Part shown: positions 17,522-28,272 of the stretch, piece after piece
Position numbering within the stretch: position 1 is the first letter of the stretch
How the letters are laid out: each line of letters starts with the position of its first letter
Program-made: the position numbers and the translations under genes
The notes under the pieces: generated by a model
Database searches by the model: none
What the model was told of the DNA's origin: nothing
The model's input: the letters and a program-made list of their open reading frames with translations, nothing else
From: Clostridia bacterium
GTDB lineage: Bacteria > Bacillota > Clostridia > TANB77 > CAG-508
Direction: 5' to 3'
NCBI GenBank assembly: GCA_029258515.1
Contig: JARHYK010000032.1
Location: forward strand, 62,001 to 126,000
DNA length: 64,000 bases

Positions 17522-19060
17522 TTATTCCCATTCAATAGTTGCAGGTGGTTTAGAAGTAATATCATAAACAACACGATTAACATGTTCAACTTCATTAACA
17601 ATTCTAGAAGAAACTTTTTCTAAAATGTCATAAGGGATTTTACTCCAAACACCAGTCATAAAATCAGTTGTTTCAACTGCTCTTAAAGCAACAGTATAAT
17701 CATAAGTTCTTTCATCACCCATGCATCCAACAGATTTTAAATTAGTTAAAACTGCAAAATATTGATTAATAGATTTGTGTAATCCAGCATTTGCAATTTC
17801 TTCTCTAAAAATGCTATCAGCTTCTTTTAATATATCTAATTTATCTTCAGTAATTTCTCCTATAACACGTATTGCAAGACCAGGACCAGGGAATGGTTGT
17901 CTGAATACTAAGTTTTCTGGAATACCAAGTTCTAATCCAGTTTTTCTTACTTCATCTTTAAATAAATTTCTTAGTGGTTCAACAATTTCTTTAAAATCAA
18001 CATAGTCTGGTAAACCACCAACATTGTGATGACTTTTAATAACAGCACTTTTGCCTAAACCACTTTCAATAACATCTGGATAAATAGTACCTTGAACAAG
18101 AAAGTCAACAGTGCCAATTTTTTTAGCTTCTTCTTCAAATACTCTTATAAATTCTTCACCAATAATTTTTCTTTTTCTTTCTGGATCTGTAACACCAGCT
18201 AATTTATTTAAAAATCTATCTTTACAGTTAACTCTAATTAAATTAATATCAAATTGTTCTTTAAAAATTTTTTCAACTTCATCGCCTTCATTTTTACGAA
18301 GTAATCCGTGATCTAAAAATATACAAGTTAAATTCTTACCAGCAGCTTTACTAATTAAAACGGCAGCAACTGAAGAATCTACACCTCCAGATAAAGCACA
18401 TAAAACTTTTTTATCTCCAATTTTTTCTTTTAATTTTAAAATTGTATCATCAACAAAAGAAGCTATTTGCCAATCACCAGCACAATTACAAACATTGAAT
18501 AAGAAGTTTTTAATAATTAAAGTACCATTAATAGAAGCATTAACTTCTGGATGGAATTGTATACCATAAAGTTTCTTTTCGACATTTTCCATTGCAGCAT
18601 TTGGACATGATGAAGTATGGCCAATATTTTTAAAGCCTTCTGGAAGAGTTTCAACAAAATCAGTATGGCTCATTAAAAAGTCATTTTTATTTTCAAATCC
18701 TTTAAATAATAAAGAAGTATTGTCAATATCTACATCAATTACTCCATATTCTCTTTTATCAGCTCTAGCAACATTTCCACCTAAAGTTTGAGTCATTAAT
18801 TGCATTCCATAGCAAATACCTAAAACAGGAATTCCTAACTCGAAAATTCCAGCTGCGCATTTTGGAGAATCTTCGCCATAAACACTAGCAGGTCCTCCTG
18901 TAAAAATAATACCTTTTGGATTTTTTTCTTTGATTTTTTCAATAGAAATATCATAAGGTACAACTTCAGAATAAACATTACATTCACGAACTCTACGTGC
19001 AATTAATTGATTGTATTGTCCACCAAAGTCTAAAATTAAGATTAATTCATTTTTTTCCAA
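17522..19060 (-). CDS. guaA: GMP synthase (glutamine-hydrolysing)
   Basis: GuaA aminates XMP to GMP using glutamine and ATP. The N-terminal class I amidotransferase domain has the catalytic Cys in GICYGMQ and His in GIQFHPEV; the ATP pyrophosphatase domain has the SGGVDSSV loop; the C-terminal dimerisation domain ends [17 protein letters not shown]. The frame extends to an ATG at 19075, but that codon overlaps the GGAGGT ribosome site. The TTG at 19060, 8 bp behind GGAGGT, is the better start and gives 512 residues, as usual in the family. No guanine riboswitch precedes it. Confidence 0.97.
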   Translation of the reverse strand: MEKNELILILDFGGQYNQLIARRVRECNVYSEVVPYDISIEKIKEKNPKGIIFTGGPASVYGEDSPKCAAGIFELGIPVLGICYGMQLMTQTLGGNVARADKREYGVIDVDIDNTSLLFKGFENKNDFLMSHTDFVETLPEGFKNIGHTSSCPNAAMENVEKKLYGIQFHPEVNASINGTLIIKNFLFNVCNCAGDWQIASFVDDTILKLKEKIGDKKVLCALSGGVDSSVAAVLISKAAGKNLTCIFLDHGLLRKNEGDEVEKIFKEQFDINLIRVNCKDRFLNKLAGVTDPERKRKIIGEEFIRVFEEEAKKIGTVDFLVQGTIYPDVIESGLGKSAVIKSHHNVGGLPDYVDFKEIVEPLRNLFKDEVRKTGLELGIPENLVFRQPFPGPGLAIRVIGEITEDKLDILKEADSIFREEIANAGLHKSINQYFAVLTNLKSVGCMGDERTYDYTVALRAVETTDFMTGVWSKIPYDILEKVSSRIVNEVEHVNRVVYDITSKPPATIEWE

Positions 19061-19139
19061 TTCTTTTACCTCCATTTAAAAAGTTATAATAAATTTTAAC
19101 ATATTTTTATCATAAAGTCAAAAGAATTTATATGAATAA

Positions 19140-19679
19140 TCAAACAATTCCATTAGTTGGAATATAGCTTTCATCAGGAGGGTAAACTAGATCTTCAGAA
19201 GGAGGATTACATCCTTTAATTTCAGTAACTTTTATGATAGGCATATCTCCATGGTAATCTCCTTTTGTAATTTCTCCTGTTATTTCTACCCATGAATTAT
19301 TGTTAAAATCTTTAATTGTATCACATTCACATAAAAAGCCTACTACAACAGTTTGAAAATCAGAAGATATGATCATATCTCTTGCTAAAACAAATTGATT
19401 ATCAGTAAAATCAAGTAGTCTATAAATATATCCTGTAAAATGAATTTTTACGCCAACATATGAATCAATATCATCATGAACAGCTTTTAAAATATTAGTA
19501 TAATTTTTAGCTGAAATATCACAAATTTTGTTCTTATTTATGCAAGAATAGCTTTTATTTGCACCGTTAAAAACTCTATAAGTACAAATAGCTAAAATAC
19601 AAAGAATTAAAATAGTAACAACGATAAAAAAGTTTTTAAATATTTTACTACCATTTACCTTAACATTAAAAATAAACAT
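19140..19679 (-). CDS. Membrane-anchored DUF1980/TIGR03943-like C-terminal domain protein
   Basis: The 179-residue protein has an N-terminal membrane helix (about 15-37) and an extracytoplasmic domain. Residues 75-160 resemble the C-terminal OB-like domain of TIGR03943 (YcgQ-type) proteins: HFTGYIYR, DNQFVLARDMI, VVVGFLCEC, then NSWVEITGEI...MPIIKVTEI. The N-terminal multi-helix half of that family is missing, so this is a stand-alone version of the domain. The start has GAGGAA 5 bp upstream. Full-length family members often partner YcgR-like permeases in metal handling; this is not established here. Confidence 0.6.
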   Translation of the reverse strand: MFIFNVKVNGSKIFKNFFIVVTILILCILAICTYRVFNGANKSYSCINKNKICDISAKNYTNILKAVHDDIDSYVGVKIHFTGYIYRLLDFTDNQFVLARDMIISSDFQTVVVGFLCECDTIKDFNNNSWVEITGEITKGDYHGDMPIIKVTEIKGCNPPSEDLVYPPDESYIPTNGIV

Positions 19680-19939
19680 AATAATTCCTCATTTCTAAAA
19701 TACTTCATTTAAATATATTCAAATGTGAAATAAATATGAAAAAATAATAAATTTAAAATTTGAAAATAGAGATTTAGATTAAGAAAAATAGTAACATTTA
19801 AAAACAAATAATTGGTAAAAGCTATATATAAAGGGTTATAAGAAATTAATTAATAAATGAATTTAAAAAATTTAAAAGTAAAATACAAAGTAATAAGTTA
19901 CATAAATTATATAAATGTGTCAACTATTAAAATAAATAT

Positions 19940-20472
19940 ATGTATATAAAAAGTTATTCTACTTCAGATAAGGATGCAAGTGAATATAATGAATATTTTT
20001 TATTTAATCAAATTCTAAGAGAAAGAACTAAAAGAAAAAATGAAGAAATATATATAGATGTCTTCTATAATGATGATAAAAAAAGACATATATTAACTCA
20101 AATGCAAAAACATTAAGGATAAGAGATTATAATGACGAAAATTCTAAAAATATAAAAATAATTCCTAACTTTTGTAAATACAATAATTTTAAAGAACTTT
20201 TCTTAAATTCAGTATTTACAAAAATTCAAAAAACAAATTATAATGGAAAAGATACTTATATTTTAAGTGAAATAAAAAACAGTAATTTATGAAATAGGAA
20301 TTGATAAAAAAATATATATATATATATCGACAAAGATACAGGATTAACTCTTAAAATAAAACAATATAAAGATAACAATATAAATGATGAAACTAATTAT
20401 GAATATAGTTTTGGAACTGTTGATTCTAATGATGTAAAAGAACCATATCAAGAAGAATATGTACTCAAATAA
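19940..20472 (+). pseudogene. Decayed lipoprotein-like gene (LolA/outer-membrane-sorting-like fold)
   Basis: The region reads in pieces. An ATG frame at 19940 runs 58 codons to a stop; a second frame contains DTYILSEIKNSNL; a third contains IDKDTGLTLKIKQYKDNN and YSFGTVDSNDVKEPYQEEYVLK before a stop at 20472. Joined, these fit a common secreted Clostridia protein in which 'EIWIDKDTGL' and 'FGTVTDEDVKEP' are conserved. At least two frame changes and a stop interrupt it, and no signal peptide precedes it. It is probably a dead gene; the family assignment is from memory. Confidence 0.5.
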
Positions 20473-20489
20473 TATTTATGTAATAAAAT

Positions 20490-20524
20490 AATAATCCACC
20501 AAATTAATTGGTGGATTATTTTAT
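20490..20524 (+). terminator. Terminator behind the decayed gene
   Basis: AATAATCCACCAA pairs with TTGGTGGATTATT and is followed by TT. It survives although the gene in front of it has decayed. Confidence 0.75.
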
Positions 20525-20691
20525 AGAATTATAAAAAATACTACTGATACATCAAACAAAAAGGAAAAAATGGGAAATAAGAAGTATATGAATCGTACTA
20601 TAATATTAGTAGGATTATTTATAATTTTTGTAATTTAGTATATAGTGTGTAAAATAAATTATTAAAAATTCATATAAAACGCTAAAATCTA

Positions 20692-20720
20692 TTGATAAAA
20701 TTAATTTAAAATGATATAGT
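20692..20720 (+). promoter_or_regulatory. secA promoter
   Basis: TTGATA (20692-20697), 17-bp spacer, TATAGT (20715-20720), 40 bp before the secA start. Between this and the terminator at 20524 there is only a 22-codon hydrophobic frame (20570-20638) of doubtful reality. Confidence 0.6.
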
Positions 20721-20759
20721 AACAAAGTAAATATAAAATTCGTAGGAGGAAAGAACAAA

Positions 20760-23501
20760 ATGAAATTATTTAAAACATATAGTGAAAAAGAAGTAAAAAG
20801 AATAATGCCAATTGTTAAACAAATAAATGGCTTGGAAGAAGAAATTTCAAAATTAAGTGATTTAGAATTAAGAGAGAAAACTACATATTTTAAAGAACAA
20901 TTAAAAGCAGGAAAAACATTAGATGATATATTACCAGAAGCATTTGCAGTAGTAAGGGAAGCATCAAAAAGAACATTAGGATTAAGACATTTCGATGTTC
21001 AATTGATAGGTGGAATTATACTTCATCAAGGAAGAATTGCAGAAATGAAAACAGGTGAAGGTAAAACATTAGTTGCAACACTTCCTGTATATTTAAATGC
21101 ACTTGAAGAAAAAGGTGTTCATGTTATAACAGTAAATGACTACTTAGCAAAAAGAGATAGTGAATGGATGGGAAAATTATATAAATTCTTAGGATTATCT
21201 GTAGGATTAGTTATAAGTGGAATGGAACCAGCACAAAAACAAAAAGCATATAATGCAGATATAACATATGGAACAAATAATGAATTTGGTTTTGATTATC
21301 TAAGAGATAATATGGTAATTTACAAAAATCAATTAGTACAACGTGGATTGCATTATGCGATAGTCGATGAAATAGATAGTATTTTAATAGATGAAGCACG
21401 TACACCATTAATTATTTCAGGTAGAGCTAATGAATCATCAGATTTATATAAAAAAGCAAATGACTTTGTAAAAAGATTGGAAGCAAAAATAATAATAGAA
21501 GAAGATGTAAAAGATGTTGATCAAGCAGAGGATAATGAAAATTATGACTATATAGTAGATTTAAAAGCAAAATCAGCAACATTAACACAAAAAGGAATTA
21601 AAAAGGCAGAAGATTTCTTTAAATTAGAAAACTTTAACGATTTAGATAATTCATCATTAGTTCACCACGTAAATCAAGCATTACGTGCACATGGTGTTAT
21701 GAAGAAAGATATAGACTATATTGTTAAAGATGGAGAAGTTTTAATAGTAGATGAATTTACTGGTCGTATTATGTATGGAAGAAGATATAACAATGGATTA
21801 CATCAAGCAATAGAAGCAAAAGAACATGTGAAAATTGCAGATGAATCTAAAACATTAGCAACAATAACATTCCAAAACTATTTTAGAATGTATGATAAAT
21901 TATCAGGAATGACAGGTACTGCTATGACTGAAGAAGAAGAATTCCAAGAAATATATAATTTAGATGTTGTAACAATACCAACTAATAAACCAATGATACG
22001 TAAAGATGAAAATGATGTAATATATAAAAATGAAAGAGCTAAATTTAATGCTGTTGTTGAAAGCACAAAAGAAAGCTATGAAAAAGGTCAACCAGTATTA
22101 ATTGGTACAGTATCAATTGAAAAATCAGAAAAATTAAGTAAATTATTGACAAAAGCAAATATACCACATGAAGTATTAAATGCAAAATCACATGAAAAAG
22201 AAGCTATGATAGTTGCACAAGCTGGTAAATTTGGAGCAGTTACAATTGCAACAAATATGGCAGGACGTGGTACAGATATTATGCTTGGAGGAAATAGTGA
22301 ATATTTAGCAAAACAAGAAATGCAAAAAAATAAAGTTCCACAAAATATTATTGAAGAAGCAAATACATATTATGAAACAGATGATCAAGATATTTTAAGA
22401 GCTAGGGAACAATTTAAAAAATTAGTAGAAAAATATGATGAAAAAATAAAAGAAGAAAAAGAAAAAGTATTAAGTGTTGGTGGTCTAAAAATAATAGGAA
22501 CAGAAAGACATGAATCAAGAAGAATTGATAACCAATTAAGAGGACGTAGTGGACGTCAAGGAGATCCAGGAGAATCTAAATTCTATATTGGATTAGATGA
22601 TGATTTAATGAAAATATTTGGTGGCGACACAATTGTAAAAGTATATAATACATTAGGAGCAGATGAAAATATGCCAATAGATTCAAAAATGATATCAAAA
22701 GCAGTAGAAAATGCTCAAAAGAAAGTTGAAGGAAGAAACTTTGGTATTCGTAAGAATGTATTAAAATATGATGATGTAAATAATATCCAAAGAGAAATTA
22801 TTTATACTCAAAGAAAACAAGTTCTAGATGGAGAAAATTTAAAAGATAATATCTTAAATATGTTACAAAGTGTAGCAGAAGAAACAGTTGATATGTATGT
22901 ATCTGGAGAAAATGAATTAGAAGTAAATTCATTAAGTAATGAAATTTTAAATGACTTTGGCTTAGATATGAGAGAATTCTTAAAAGAACATGAGAAAGAT
23001 GTAGAAAAAGTTAAAGAAGAATTGAAAAAATTAGTTCTTGAAAAATATGCTGACAAAGAAACAGATATTGGTGAAGAACAAATGAGAGAACTTGAAAGAA
23101 TTGTATTATTAAAAATCGTAGATGAAAAATGGATGGATCATATCGACAATATGGAAGAACTAAAAGATGGTATAGGATTACGTGCATATGGACAACAAGA
23201 TCCAGTTGTTAAATACAGAATGGAAGGAATGGACATGTTTGAAGAAATGACAGCAAATATTAAATATGATGTTGTTAAAATCCTAATGAATATTAGAAAA
23301 CAAGGAGAATTCAAACGTCAAGAAACTGCTAAAATAACAAATGCAGCTTTAGAAGCAATAAATAGTGTTGATGGTGGAAAATCAATAAATGTAAATGAAA
23401 ACCAAACAGTAAGAAACGAAGGACCTAAAGTTGGTAGAAACGATCCATGCCCATGTGGTTCAGGTAAGAAGTATAAGAATTGCTGTGGAAAAAACGCTTA
23501 A
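20760..23501 (+). CDS. secA: Preprotein translocase ATPase SecA
   Basis: SecA drives protein export through SecYEG. The 913-residue sequence has Walker A in [12 protein letters not shown] (about 95-106), the DEAD-like [18 protein letters not shown], the preprotein cross-linking domain, motif [15 protein letters not shown], and the helical scaffold domain. It ends with the zinc-binding SEC-C tail [22 protein letters not shown] precedes the ATG. In many Firmicutes prfB follows secA; here prfB lies 38 kb away on the opposite strand. Confidence 0.99.
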   Translation: MKLFKTYSEKEVKRIMPIVKQINGLEEEISKLSDLELREKTTYFKEQLKAGKTLDDILPEAFAVVREASKRTLGLRHFDVQLIGGIILHQGRIAEMKTGEGKTLVATLPVYLNALEEKGVHVITVNDYLAKRDSEWMGKLYKFLGLSVGLVISGMEPAQKQKAYNADITYGTNNEFGFDYLRDNMVIYKNQLVQRGLHYAIVDEIDSILIDEARTPLIISGRANESSDLYKKANDFVKRLEAKIIIEEDVKDVDQAEDNENYDYIVDLKAKSATLTQKGIKKAEDFFKLENFNDLDNSSLVHHVNQALRAHGVMKKDIDYIVKDGEVLIVDEFTGRIMYGRRYNNGLHQAIEAKEHVKIADESKTLATITFQNYFRMYDKLSGMTGTAMTEEEEFQEIYNLDVVTIPTNKPMIRKDENDVIYKNERAKFNAVVESTKESYEKGQPVLIGTVSIEKSEKLSKLLTKANIPHEVLNAKSHEKEAMIVAQAGKFGAVTIATNMAGRGTDIMLGGNSEYLAKQEMQKNKVPQNIIEEANTYYETDDQDILRAREQFKKLVEKYDEKIKEEKEKVLSVGGLKIIGTERHESRRIDNQLRGRSGRQGDPGESKFYIGLDDDLMKIFGGDTIVKVYNTLGADENMPIDSKMISKAVENAQKKVEGRNFGIRKNVLKYDDVNNIQREIIYTQRKQVLDGENLKDNILNMLQSVAEETVDMYVSGENELEVNSLSNEILNDFGLDMREFLKEHEKDVEKVKEELKKLVLEKYADKETDIGEEQMRELERIVLLKIVDEKWMDHIDNMEELKDGIGLRAYGQQDPVVKYRMEGMDMFEEMTANIKYDVVKILMNIRKQGEFKRQETAKITNAALEAINSVDGGKSINVNENQTVRNEGPKVGRNDPCPCGSGKKYKNCCGKNA

Positions 23502-23604
23502 TAGTAATACTTACAAATATTTAAAGAAATATTATAAATGATGATAAAAAGAAGATTTCTCAACAAAAACTAAATAAAAAAGGTTGTAAACCTTGAAACA
23601 AAAG

Positions 23605-23643
23605 GAATGTGAACATTGGAAAAATGCTCACATTTTCTTTTTT
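23605..23643 (+). terminator. secA terminator
   Basis: GAATGTGAACATT and AATGCTCACATT form a stem around GGAAA, followed by TTCTTTTTT. The rest of the 0.37-kb gap holds a short AAGGTT/AACCTT hairpin and then the next promoter. Confidence 0.7.
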
Positions 23644-23813
23644 GATGTTTATGACTATGAAAATAGCTTGTATAGTTATGAAAAAAATAAATCTTCTTGA
23701 TAATAAAATAGAAGAAATATTACATTAATATAGTATGATGTTGATGTAAAGAATAAAAACTAAGATAAATAAAAAATGTTTTCATTTTTTATTTTAATTT
23801 TTTACAAAAAAGC

Positions 23814-23842
23814 TTGCAATATTTAAAAAGATATGTTAAGAT
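23814..23842 (+). promoter_or_regulatory. Promoter of the Fur/PerR-rubrerythrin operon
   Basis: TTGCAA (23814-23819), 17 bp, TAAGAT (23837-23842). The -10 overlaps the left end of the Fur-type operator, so a bound regulator would block RNA polymerase. Confidence 0.55.
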
Positions 23843-23858
23843 AATGATAATCATTATC
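23840..23858 (+). promoter_or_regulatory. Perfect 19-bp Fur-box operator
   Basis: GATAATGATAATCATTATC is identical to the classical Fur box (9-1-9 inverted repeat). It lies between the -10 and the ribosome site of the regulator gene, indicating autoregulation. Confidence 0.85.
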
Positions 23859-23873
23859 AAAAGGAGTTGCGAA

Positions 23874-24266
23874 ATGAAAAAAAATACTAGACAAAGAGAT
23901 TTAATTTATCAATCTTTGAAAACAAGAACAGATCATCCAACTGCTGAAAAATTATATTTAGATTTGAAAAAACAAATGCCGGAAATAGGTATTGCTACTG
24001 TTTATCGTAATTTGAATAAATTATATGAGCAAGGAGAAATTATTAAAGTAAAATCTAAAACAGGCCCAGATAGATTTGATGGTAATATAGAGCCACATAT
24101 TCATTTTCAATGTGAAAAGTGTCAAGAAATATATGATATATTTTTAGATGAAAATGAAATGGTTGAACTTGATAATGGTATGCAGAAAATTGCAAAAAAA
24201 ATAGATGGACTTTTGCAGACATCTAGAATTTCAATGACAGGAATTTGTCATAAATGTAAAAAATAA
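23874..24266 (+). CDS. Fur-family transcriptional regulator, probably PerR-like
   Basis: The 130-residue protein has the winged helix with DHPTAEKLY and IGIATVYRNLNKLYEQG, then the dimerisation domain DRFDGNIEPHIHFQCEKC with metal-binding Asp and two His, and a second CHKC pair, giving the structural zinc site. The position after the second His region reads EIYDIF. An Asp there is typical of peroxide-sensing PerR, where Fur usually has Glu (known for B. subtilis PerR). The frame opens at 23814, but AAAAGGAG places the start at 23874. It is co-transcribed with a rubrerythrin, which supports peroxide sensing, although its own operator is Fur-like. Confidence 0.85.
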   Translation: MKKNTRQRDLIYQSLKTRTDHPTAEKLYLDLKKQMPEIGIATVYRNLNKLYEQGEIIKVKSKTGPDRFDGNIEPHIHFQCEKCQEIYDIFLDENEMVELDNGMQKIAKKIDGLLQTSRISMTGICHKCKK

Positions 24267-24285
24267 AAATTAAGGAGGAATTTTA

Positions 24286-24837
24286 ATGAAAGCTTACGTA
24301 TGTAAAGTATGTGGATATATCCACTTTGGAGAAGAAGCTCCAGAAAAATGCCCACAATGTGGAGCACCAAAAGATAAATTTGAGTTAAAAGAAGAAGAAG
24401 GAGAAAAAGCTTATGCAGATGAACACAAAATAGGTGTTGCACAAGGTTTAGATGAAGAAGTAGTAAAAGGTTTAAGAGATAACTTTATGGGAGAATGTAC
24501 AGAAGTTGGAATGTATATTGCTATGAGCCGTCAAGCTGATAGAGAAGGATATCCTGAAATAGCAGAAGCATTTAAGAGATATGCTTTAGAAGAAGCAGAA
24601 CATGCAGCTAAATTTGCAGAATTATTAGGAGAAGTAGTTTATCCAAATACAAAGAAAAATGTAACATTAAGAGCTATGGCAGAACATGGTGCTTGTATGG
24701 GTAAAAAAGAATTAGCTACAAGAGCAAAAGAATTAGGATATGATGCTATTCATGATACTGTACATGAAATGTGCAAAGATGAAGCTCGTCATGGCAAAGG
24801 ATTTGATGGATTATTAAAGAGATATTTTGCTGATTAA
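24286..24837 (+). CDS. Reverse rubrerythrin (rubredoxin domain first)
   Basis: A 183-residue non-haem iron peroxidase that reduces hydrogen peroxide in anaerobes. Domain order is reversed compared with classic rubrerythrin: the rubredoxin Fe(SCys)4 site is N-terminal (C6, C9, C22, C25), followed by a ferritin-like four-helix domain (about 55-183). The diiron ligands lie in [30 protein letters not shown] and [11 protein letters not shown]. This layout is known from Clostridium acetobutylicum RevRbr, which is PerR-controlled. The gene follows the Fur-family regulator by 19 bp with AAGGAGG. Confidence 0.93.
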   Translation: MKAYVCKVCGYIHFGEEAPEKCPQCGAPKDKFELKEEEGEKAYADEHKIGVAQGLDEEVVKGLRDNFMGECTEVGMYIAMSRQADREGYPEIAEAFKRYALEEAEHAAKFAELLGEVVYPNTKKNVTLRAMAEHGACMGKKELATRAKELGYDAIHDTVHEMCKDEARHGKGFDGLLKRYFAD

Positions 24838-24858
24838 GTATAGTTTGCTTAAGGAGTA

Positions 24859-24907
24859 ACCCTAAAATTATTAGACAAAAAGTTTGATAATTTTGGGGCT
24901 TTTTTAT
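24859..24907 (+). terminator. Terminator after rubrerythrin
   Basis: ACCCTAAAATTATTA pairs with TGATAATTTTGGGG and is followed by CTTTTTT. Confidence 0.8.
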
Positions 24908-24936
24908 GCCTAAAATATTTAATTAAATTCAAATTA

Positions 24937-24996
24937 TAAAAGAGCAAAAATGTTCTTGTACTGACTTATCAGTATAAAGACATTTTTGTTCTTTTA
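24937..24996 (+). terminator. Long hairpin ahead of the fatty-acid operon
   Basis: AAAAGAGCAAAAATGT pairs with ACATTTTTGTTCTTTT. An inner stem ACTGA/TCAGT makes a long cruciform-like structure. It may be a second terminator or part of the leader of the operon that begins at 25046. Confidence 0.5.
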
Positions 24997-25045
24997 TGAT
25001 ATTTAATATGTGTAATAAAAATTAGTGAAAAATTGAGGAGGAAAA

Positions 25046-26761
25046 ATGGAAAAAGAATTATATGAATCGTTAAAGATAACTGATTTAAAGGATATGTTAA
25101 GCAAAACTAAAAAAATGTATGGAGAAAGGCCTGCATACAAAATAAGAAAAGAGGATGGAACTTATAGAATAATTACTCATAGTGAAGTAAGAGATATGAT
25201 AGATTATTTAGGAACTGCTATGTGCAATTTAGGATTAAAGGGCAAAAAAATAGCAGTTATTGGGGAAAATAGATATGAATGGGGAGTAGCATATTTATCA
25301 ATAGTTTGTGGAACAGGAGTTGTTGTTCCATTAGATAAATCACTTCCAGAAAATGAGTTAGAGAACTTAATTAAAAGATCTAATATTGAAGCAATATTTT
25401 TTTCTGAAAAGTATTCAGAAAGTATTAAACGAATAAAAATGAATAAAAATAATAATCTAAAATATTTGATTTCAATGGACTTAAAAAAACATACAGATGA
25501 AGTGTATTCACAAAAAGAATTGATAGAAAATGGAAAAAAATTGTTAGCTAAAGGATATAGAAATTTTGTTGAAGCAAAAATAAATCCAACACAAATGAGT
25601 ATCATGCTATTTACATCAGGCACAACATCTCAATCAAAAGTAGTAGGACTTTCACATAAAAATATTTGTTCTAATTTAATGAGTATAGGAAGTATTTTAG
25701 ATATAAATTGTGAGGATACCTTGCTTTCTAATTTGCCATTACATCATGTATTTGAATGTACAGCAGGTTTATTGTTTTCAATATACAAAGGAGCTAAAAC
25801 AGTTTATAGTGATGGAATTATGCATATTGTAGATAATTTAAGAGAATATCAAGCGACAGTTATGTTCTGTGTTCCAGGAATATATGAAAAAATATTTATG
25901 ATGATAAAAAGAAAATTACAAAAAGAAGGAAAGTGGCAAGAAATATTAGAAAATAAAGAAAAATATAATAATCTTTCAATGGAAGAAAGAAAAGAAATAT
26001 TTAAAGAAATACATGATATGTTAGGTGGAAAAATTAAATTATTATTGAGTGGTGCTGCAGCTTTTGATTCAAAAGTAGAAGAAGGATATAGATTATTAGG
26101 CATAAATATAGTACAAGGATATGGATTGACTGAAACATCACCAGTTATAGCAGTAGGAACAAATAAATATTATAAAATAGGCTCAGTGGGAAAAACAATT
26201 CCAGGTGTAGAAGCAAAAATTGTAGATGTTAATGATGAAGGAATGGGTGAACTAATTGTAAAAGGTCCTAATATAATGCTTGGATATTATGGAAATGAAG
26301 ATAAAACTAATGAAGTGATAAAAAATGGTTGGTTTTATACAGGAGATTTAGCAAAAATTGATAAAGAAGGATATATATATATTTGTGGGAGAAAGAAAAG
26401 TGTAATTGTTTTAAAAAATGGAAAAAATATATTTCCAGAAGAAATGGAAAATTTAGTAAATCAAATTGAAGGAGTAAATGAATCATTTATATTTGGCAAA
26501 CGAGTAAGAAAAGATGATAAAGAAAATACTAAAATACATGCATTAATTGTGTTTAATAGAAAAACAATGAAAGAAATATATGATGTTGAAAAAGACGAAG
26601 ATATATATTCAATAATTTCAGATAAAATAAAAGAAATTAATAAAATAATTCCACAATACAAAGCAATAAGAGGAATAATACTTACAGAAAACCCTTTAAT
26701 AAAAACAACTACGAATAAAATAAAAAGGCAAGTAATGTTAGATGAAATTGAAAAATCTTAA
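25046..26761 (+). CDS. AMP-forming acyl-CoA synthetase / long-chain fatty acid ligase
   Basis: This 571-residue adenylate-forming enzyme activates a fatty acid or related carboxylate. It shows the P-loop LFTSGTTSQSKVVGLSH, the GYGLTETSPV motif, YTGDLAKIDKEGYI and the C-terminal core KNGKNIFPEEMEN. The catalytic lysine region near the end reads NPLIKTTTNKIKRQVM. It is the first gene of the fatty-acid synthesis operon and overlaps birA by 20 bp. It may recycle exogenous fatty acids to acyl-CoA or acyl-ACP for this pathway; substrate and carrier are inferred. Confidence 0.88.
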   Translation: MEKELYESLKITDLKDMLSKTKKMYGERPAYKIRKEDGTYRIITHSEVRDMIDYLGTAMCNLGLKGKKIAVIGENRYEWGVAYLSIVCGTGVVVPLDKSLPENELENLIKRSNIEAIFFSEKYSESIKRIKMNKNNNLKYLISMDLKKHTDEVYSQKELIENGKKLLAKGYRNFVEAKINPTQMSIMLFTSGTTSQSKVVGLSHKNICSNLMSIGSILDINCEDTLLSNLPLHHVFECTAGLLFSIYKGAKTVYSDGIMHIVDNLREYQATVMFCVPGIYEKIFMMIKRKLQKEGKWQEILENKEKYNNLSMEERKEIFKEIHDMLGGKIKLLLSGAAAFDSKVEEGYRLLGINIVQGYGLTETSPVIAVGTNKYYKIGSVGKTIPGVEAKIVDVNDEGMGELIVKGPNIMLGYYGNEDKTNEVIKNGWFYTGDLAKIDKEGYIYICGRKKSVIVLKNGKNIFPEEMENLVNQIEGVNESFIFGKRVRKDDKENTKIHALIVFNRKTMKEIYDVEKDEDIYSIISDKIKEINKIIPQYKAIRGIILTENPLIKTTTNKIKRQVMLDEIEKS

Positions 26762-27398
26762 AACTAATTTTTTAGGGAGAAACAATTTTTATTATAATAC
26801 GATAGATTCAACACAAAAGGAAATTTGGAGAAGGATATATGAAGAAAATATAGAAAATGGCACATTGATTTTTTCAGATTACCAAACTTCAGGAATTGGA
26901 ACTCATGGAAGAAAATGGTATACAGATGAGAAAAATAATATATCTTTTTCCTTTTTTATAAATATGGATTGTGATATAAAAAAAATTAGTGGACTAACGC
27001 TAGAAATTGCTAAAACAATAAAAGAAATACTAAAAAGAAAATACAATGTTGAAATCCAAATAAAAGAACCTAATGATATTTATTATAATGGTAAAAAAAT
27101 AGGGGGGATTTTAACTGAATCAAAAGTATTTTCAAATAAAATAAAATATTTAGTAGTTGGGATTGGTATTAATACAAATAAACAGTATTTTGTAGATAAT
27201 ATTAAAGATATTGCAACATCTATAATAAAAGAATTTGGAATAATTATCGATACAGGAGAATTTATTACAGAATTTTGTAATGAATTTGAAAAAAAAATAA
27301 TTATAAAAGGAGAAAAAAATAATGAAAATAGGCTTTTTATTTCCAGGTCAAGGCTCACAATGTATTGGAATGGGAAGAGATTTATACGAAAAATATGA
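26742..27398 (+). CDS. birA: Biotin--[acetyl-CoA carboxylase] ligase
   Basis: BirA attaches biotin to the AccB lysine encoded in the same operon. The catalytic domain is present: DSTQKEIWRR, the biotinyl-adenylate loop SGIGTHGRKWY, KEPNDIYYNGKKIGGILTE and VVGIGINTN. There is no N-terminal DNA-binding domain, so it is not a repressor. The last 77 bp overlap fabD out of frame, giving an abnormal basic tail. The run of nine A at 27289-27297 is notable: with eight A the frame would stop after FEKK, just before the fabD ribosome site. The natural end may therefore be near 27299. Confidence 0.9.
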   Translation: MKLKNLKTNFLGRNNFYYNTIDSTQKEIWRRIYEENIENGTLIFSDYQTSGIGTHGRKWYTDEKNNISFSFFINMDCDIKKISGLTLEIAKTIKEILKRKYNVEIQIKEPNDIYYNGKKIGGILTESKVFSNKIKYLVVGIGINTNKQYFVDNIKDIATSIIKEFGIIIDTGEFITEFCNEFEKKIIIKGEKNNENRLFISRSRLTMYWNGKRFIRKI

Positions 27399-28272
27399 AA
27401 GTGTCAAAAAAACATATGATAACGTAAAAAAAATAACAGGAATTGATGTTGCTAAAATATCATTTGAAGGTCCTGAAGAAAAATTAAATGAAACAAAATA
27501 TACTCAATTAGCAATATTGACTAATAGTTTAGCTATATTAGAAATTTTGAAACAAAAAAATATCGTTCCTAAAATGTCTGCTGGGCTAAGCTTAGGAGAA
27601 TATACAGCATTGATAAATAGTAATGTATTTACATTTGAAGAAGGAGTAAAACTTGTTCAAAGAAGAGGTGAATATATGCAAGATTTATTACCAAAAGGTG
27701 AATGGGAAATGGCAGCTGTTATGGGAATGACTGAAAAACAAATAAATGAAATTTGTACGAAAGTAAAATCAGGTTTTGTATCACCTGCTAATTATAATTC
27801 ACCGAATCAAATTGTTATCTCAGGAGAAAAACTTGCTGTAGAAGAAGCAAAACAAATTGCAATTGATATGGGAGCTAAAAATGTTAGAATATTAAAAACA
27901 GTTGGACCTTTTCATACAGAAAAACTATTAGAAAGTTCTAAAGCATTAAGAAAAGAGCTTGAAAATGTTCATATCAATTCTTTTAGTACAAAAGTGTTAA
28001 AAAATATTGATGGTGAGTTTTATGAAGATAAAGATGATATAAGGGACATTTTAGCAAAGCATATTATAAAACCAGTTAAATTTTCTAAAATATTACAAAA
28101 TATGATTAAAAATGATATAGATACTTTTATTGAAATTGGACCAGGTAAAACATTGTCTGGATTTGTTAAAAGAACAAATTCGGATAGACCAATTAAGATA
28201 TATAATATAAGTAATGTTGTAAATTTAGAAGAAACAATAAAATGTATTAAGGAGGAATTTAAAAATGAGTAA
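27322..28272 (+). CDS. fabD: Malonyl-CoA:ACP transacylase
   Basis: FabD loads malonyl groups onto acyl carrier protein. The 316-residue protein has FPGQGSQ at the start, the active-site Ser90 in GLSLGEYTAL, catalytic His in GPFHT, and the C-terminal EIGPGKTLSGFV. A ribosome site AAAAGGAG lies inside the preceding birA frame. It overlaps fabG by 8 bp. Length and motifs are complete. Confidence 0.97.
   Translation: MKIGFLFPGQGSQCIGMGRDLYEKYESVKKTYDNVKKITGIDVAKISFEGPEEKLNETKYTQLAILTNSLAILEILKQKNIVPKMSAGLSLGEYTALINSNVFTFEEGVKLVQRRGEYMQDLLPKGEWEMAAVMGMTEKQINEICTKVKSGFVSPANYNSPNQIVISGEKLAVEEAKQIAIDMGAKNVRILKTVGPFHTEKLLESSKALRKELENVHINSFSTKVLKNIDGEFYEDKDDIRDILAKHIIKPVKFSKILQNMIKNDIDTFIEIGPGKTLSGFVKRTNSDRPIKIYNISNVVNLEETIKCIKEEFKNE

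Noticed and set aside
20570..20638. 22-codon hydrophobic frame before secA with an AAGGAA site
   Set aside because: Too short and without family or terminator; it may be debris of the neighbouring decayed gene.
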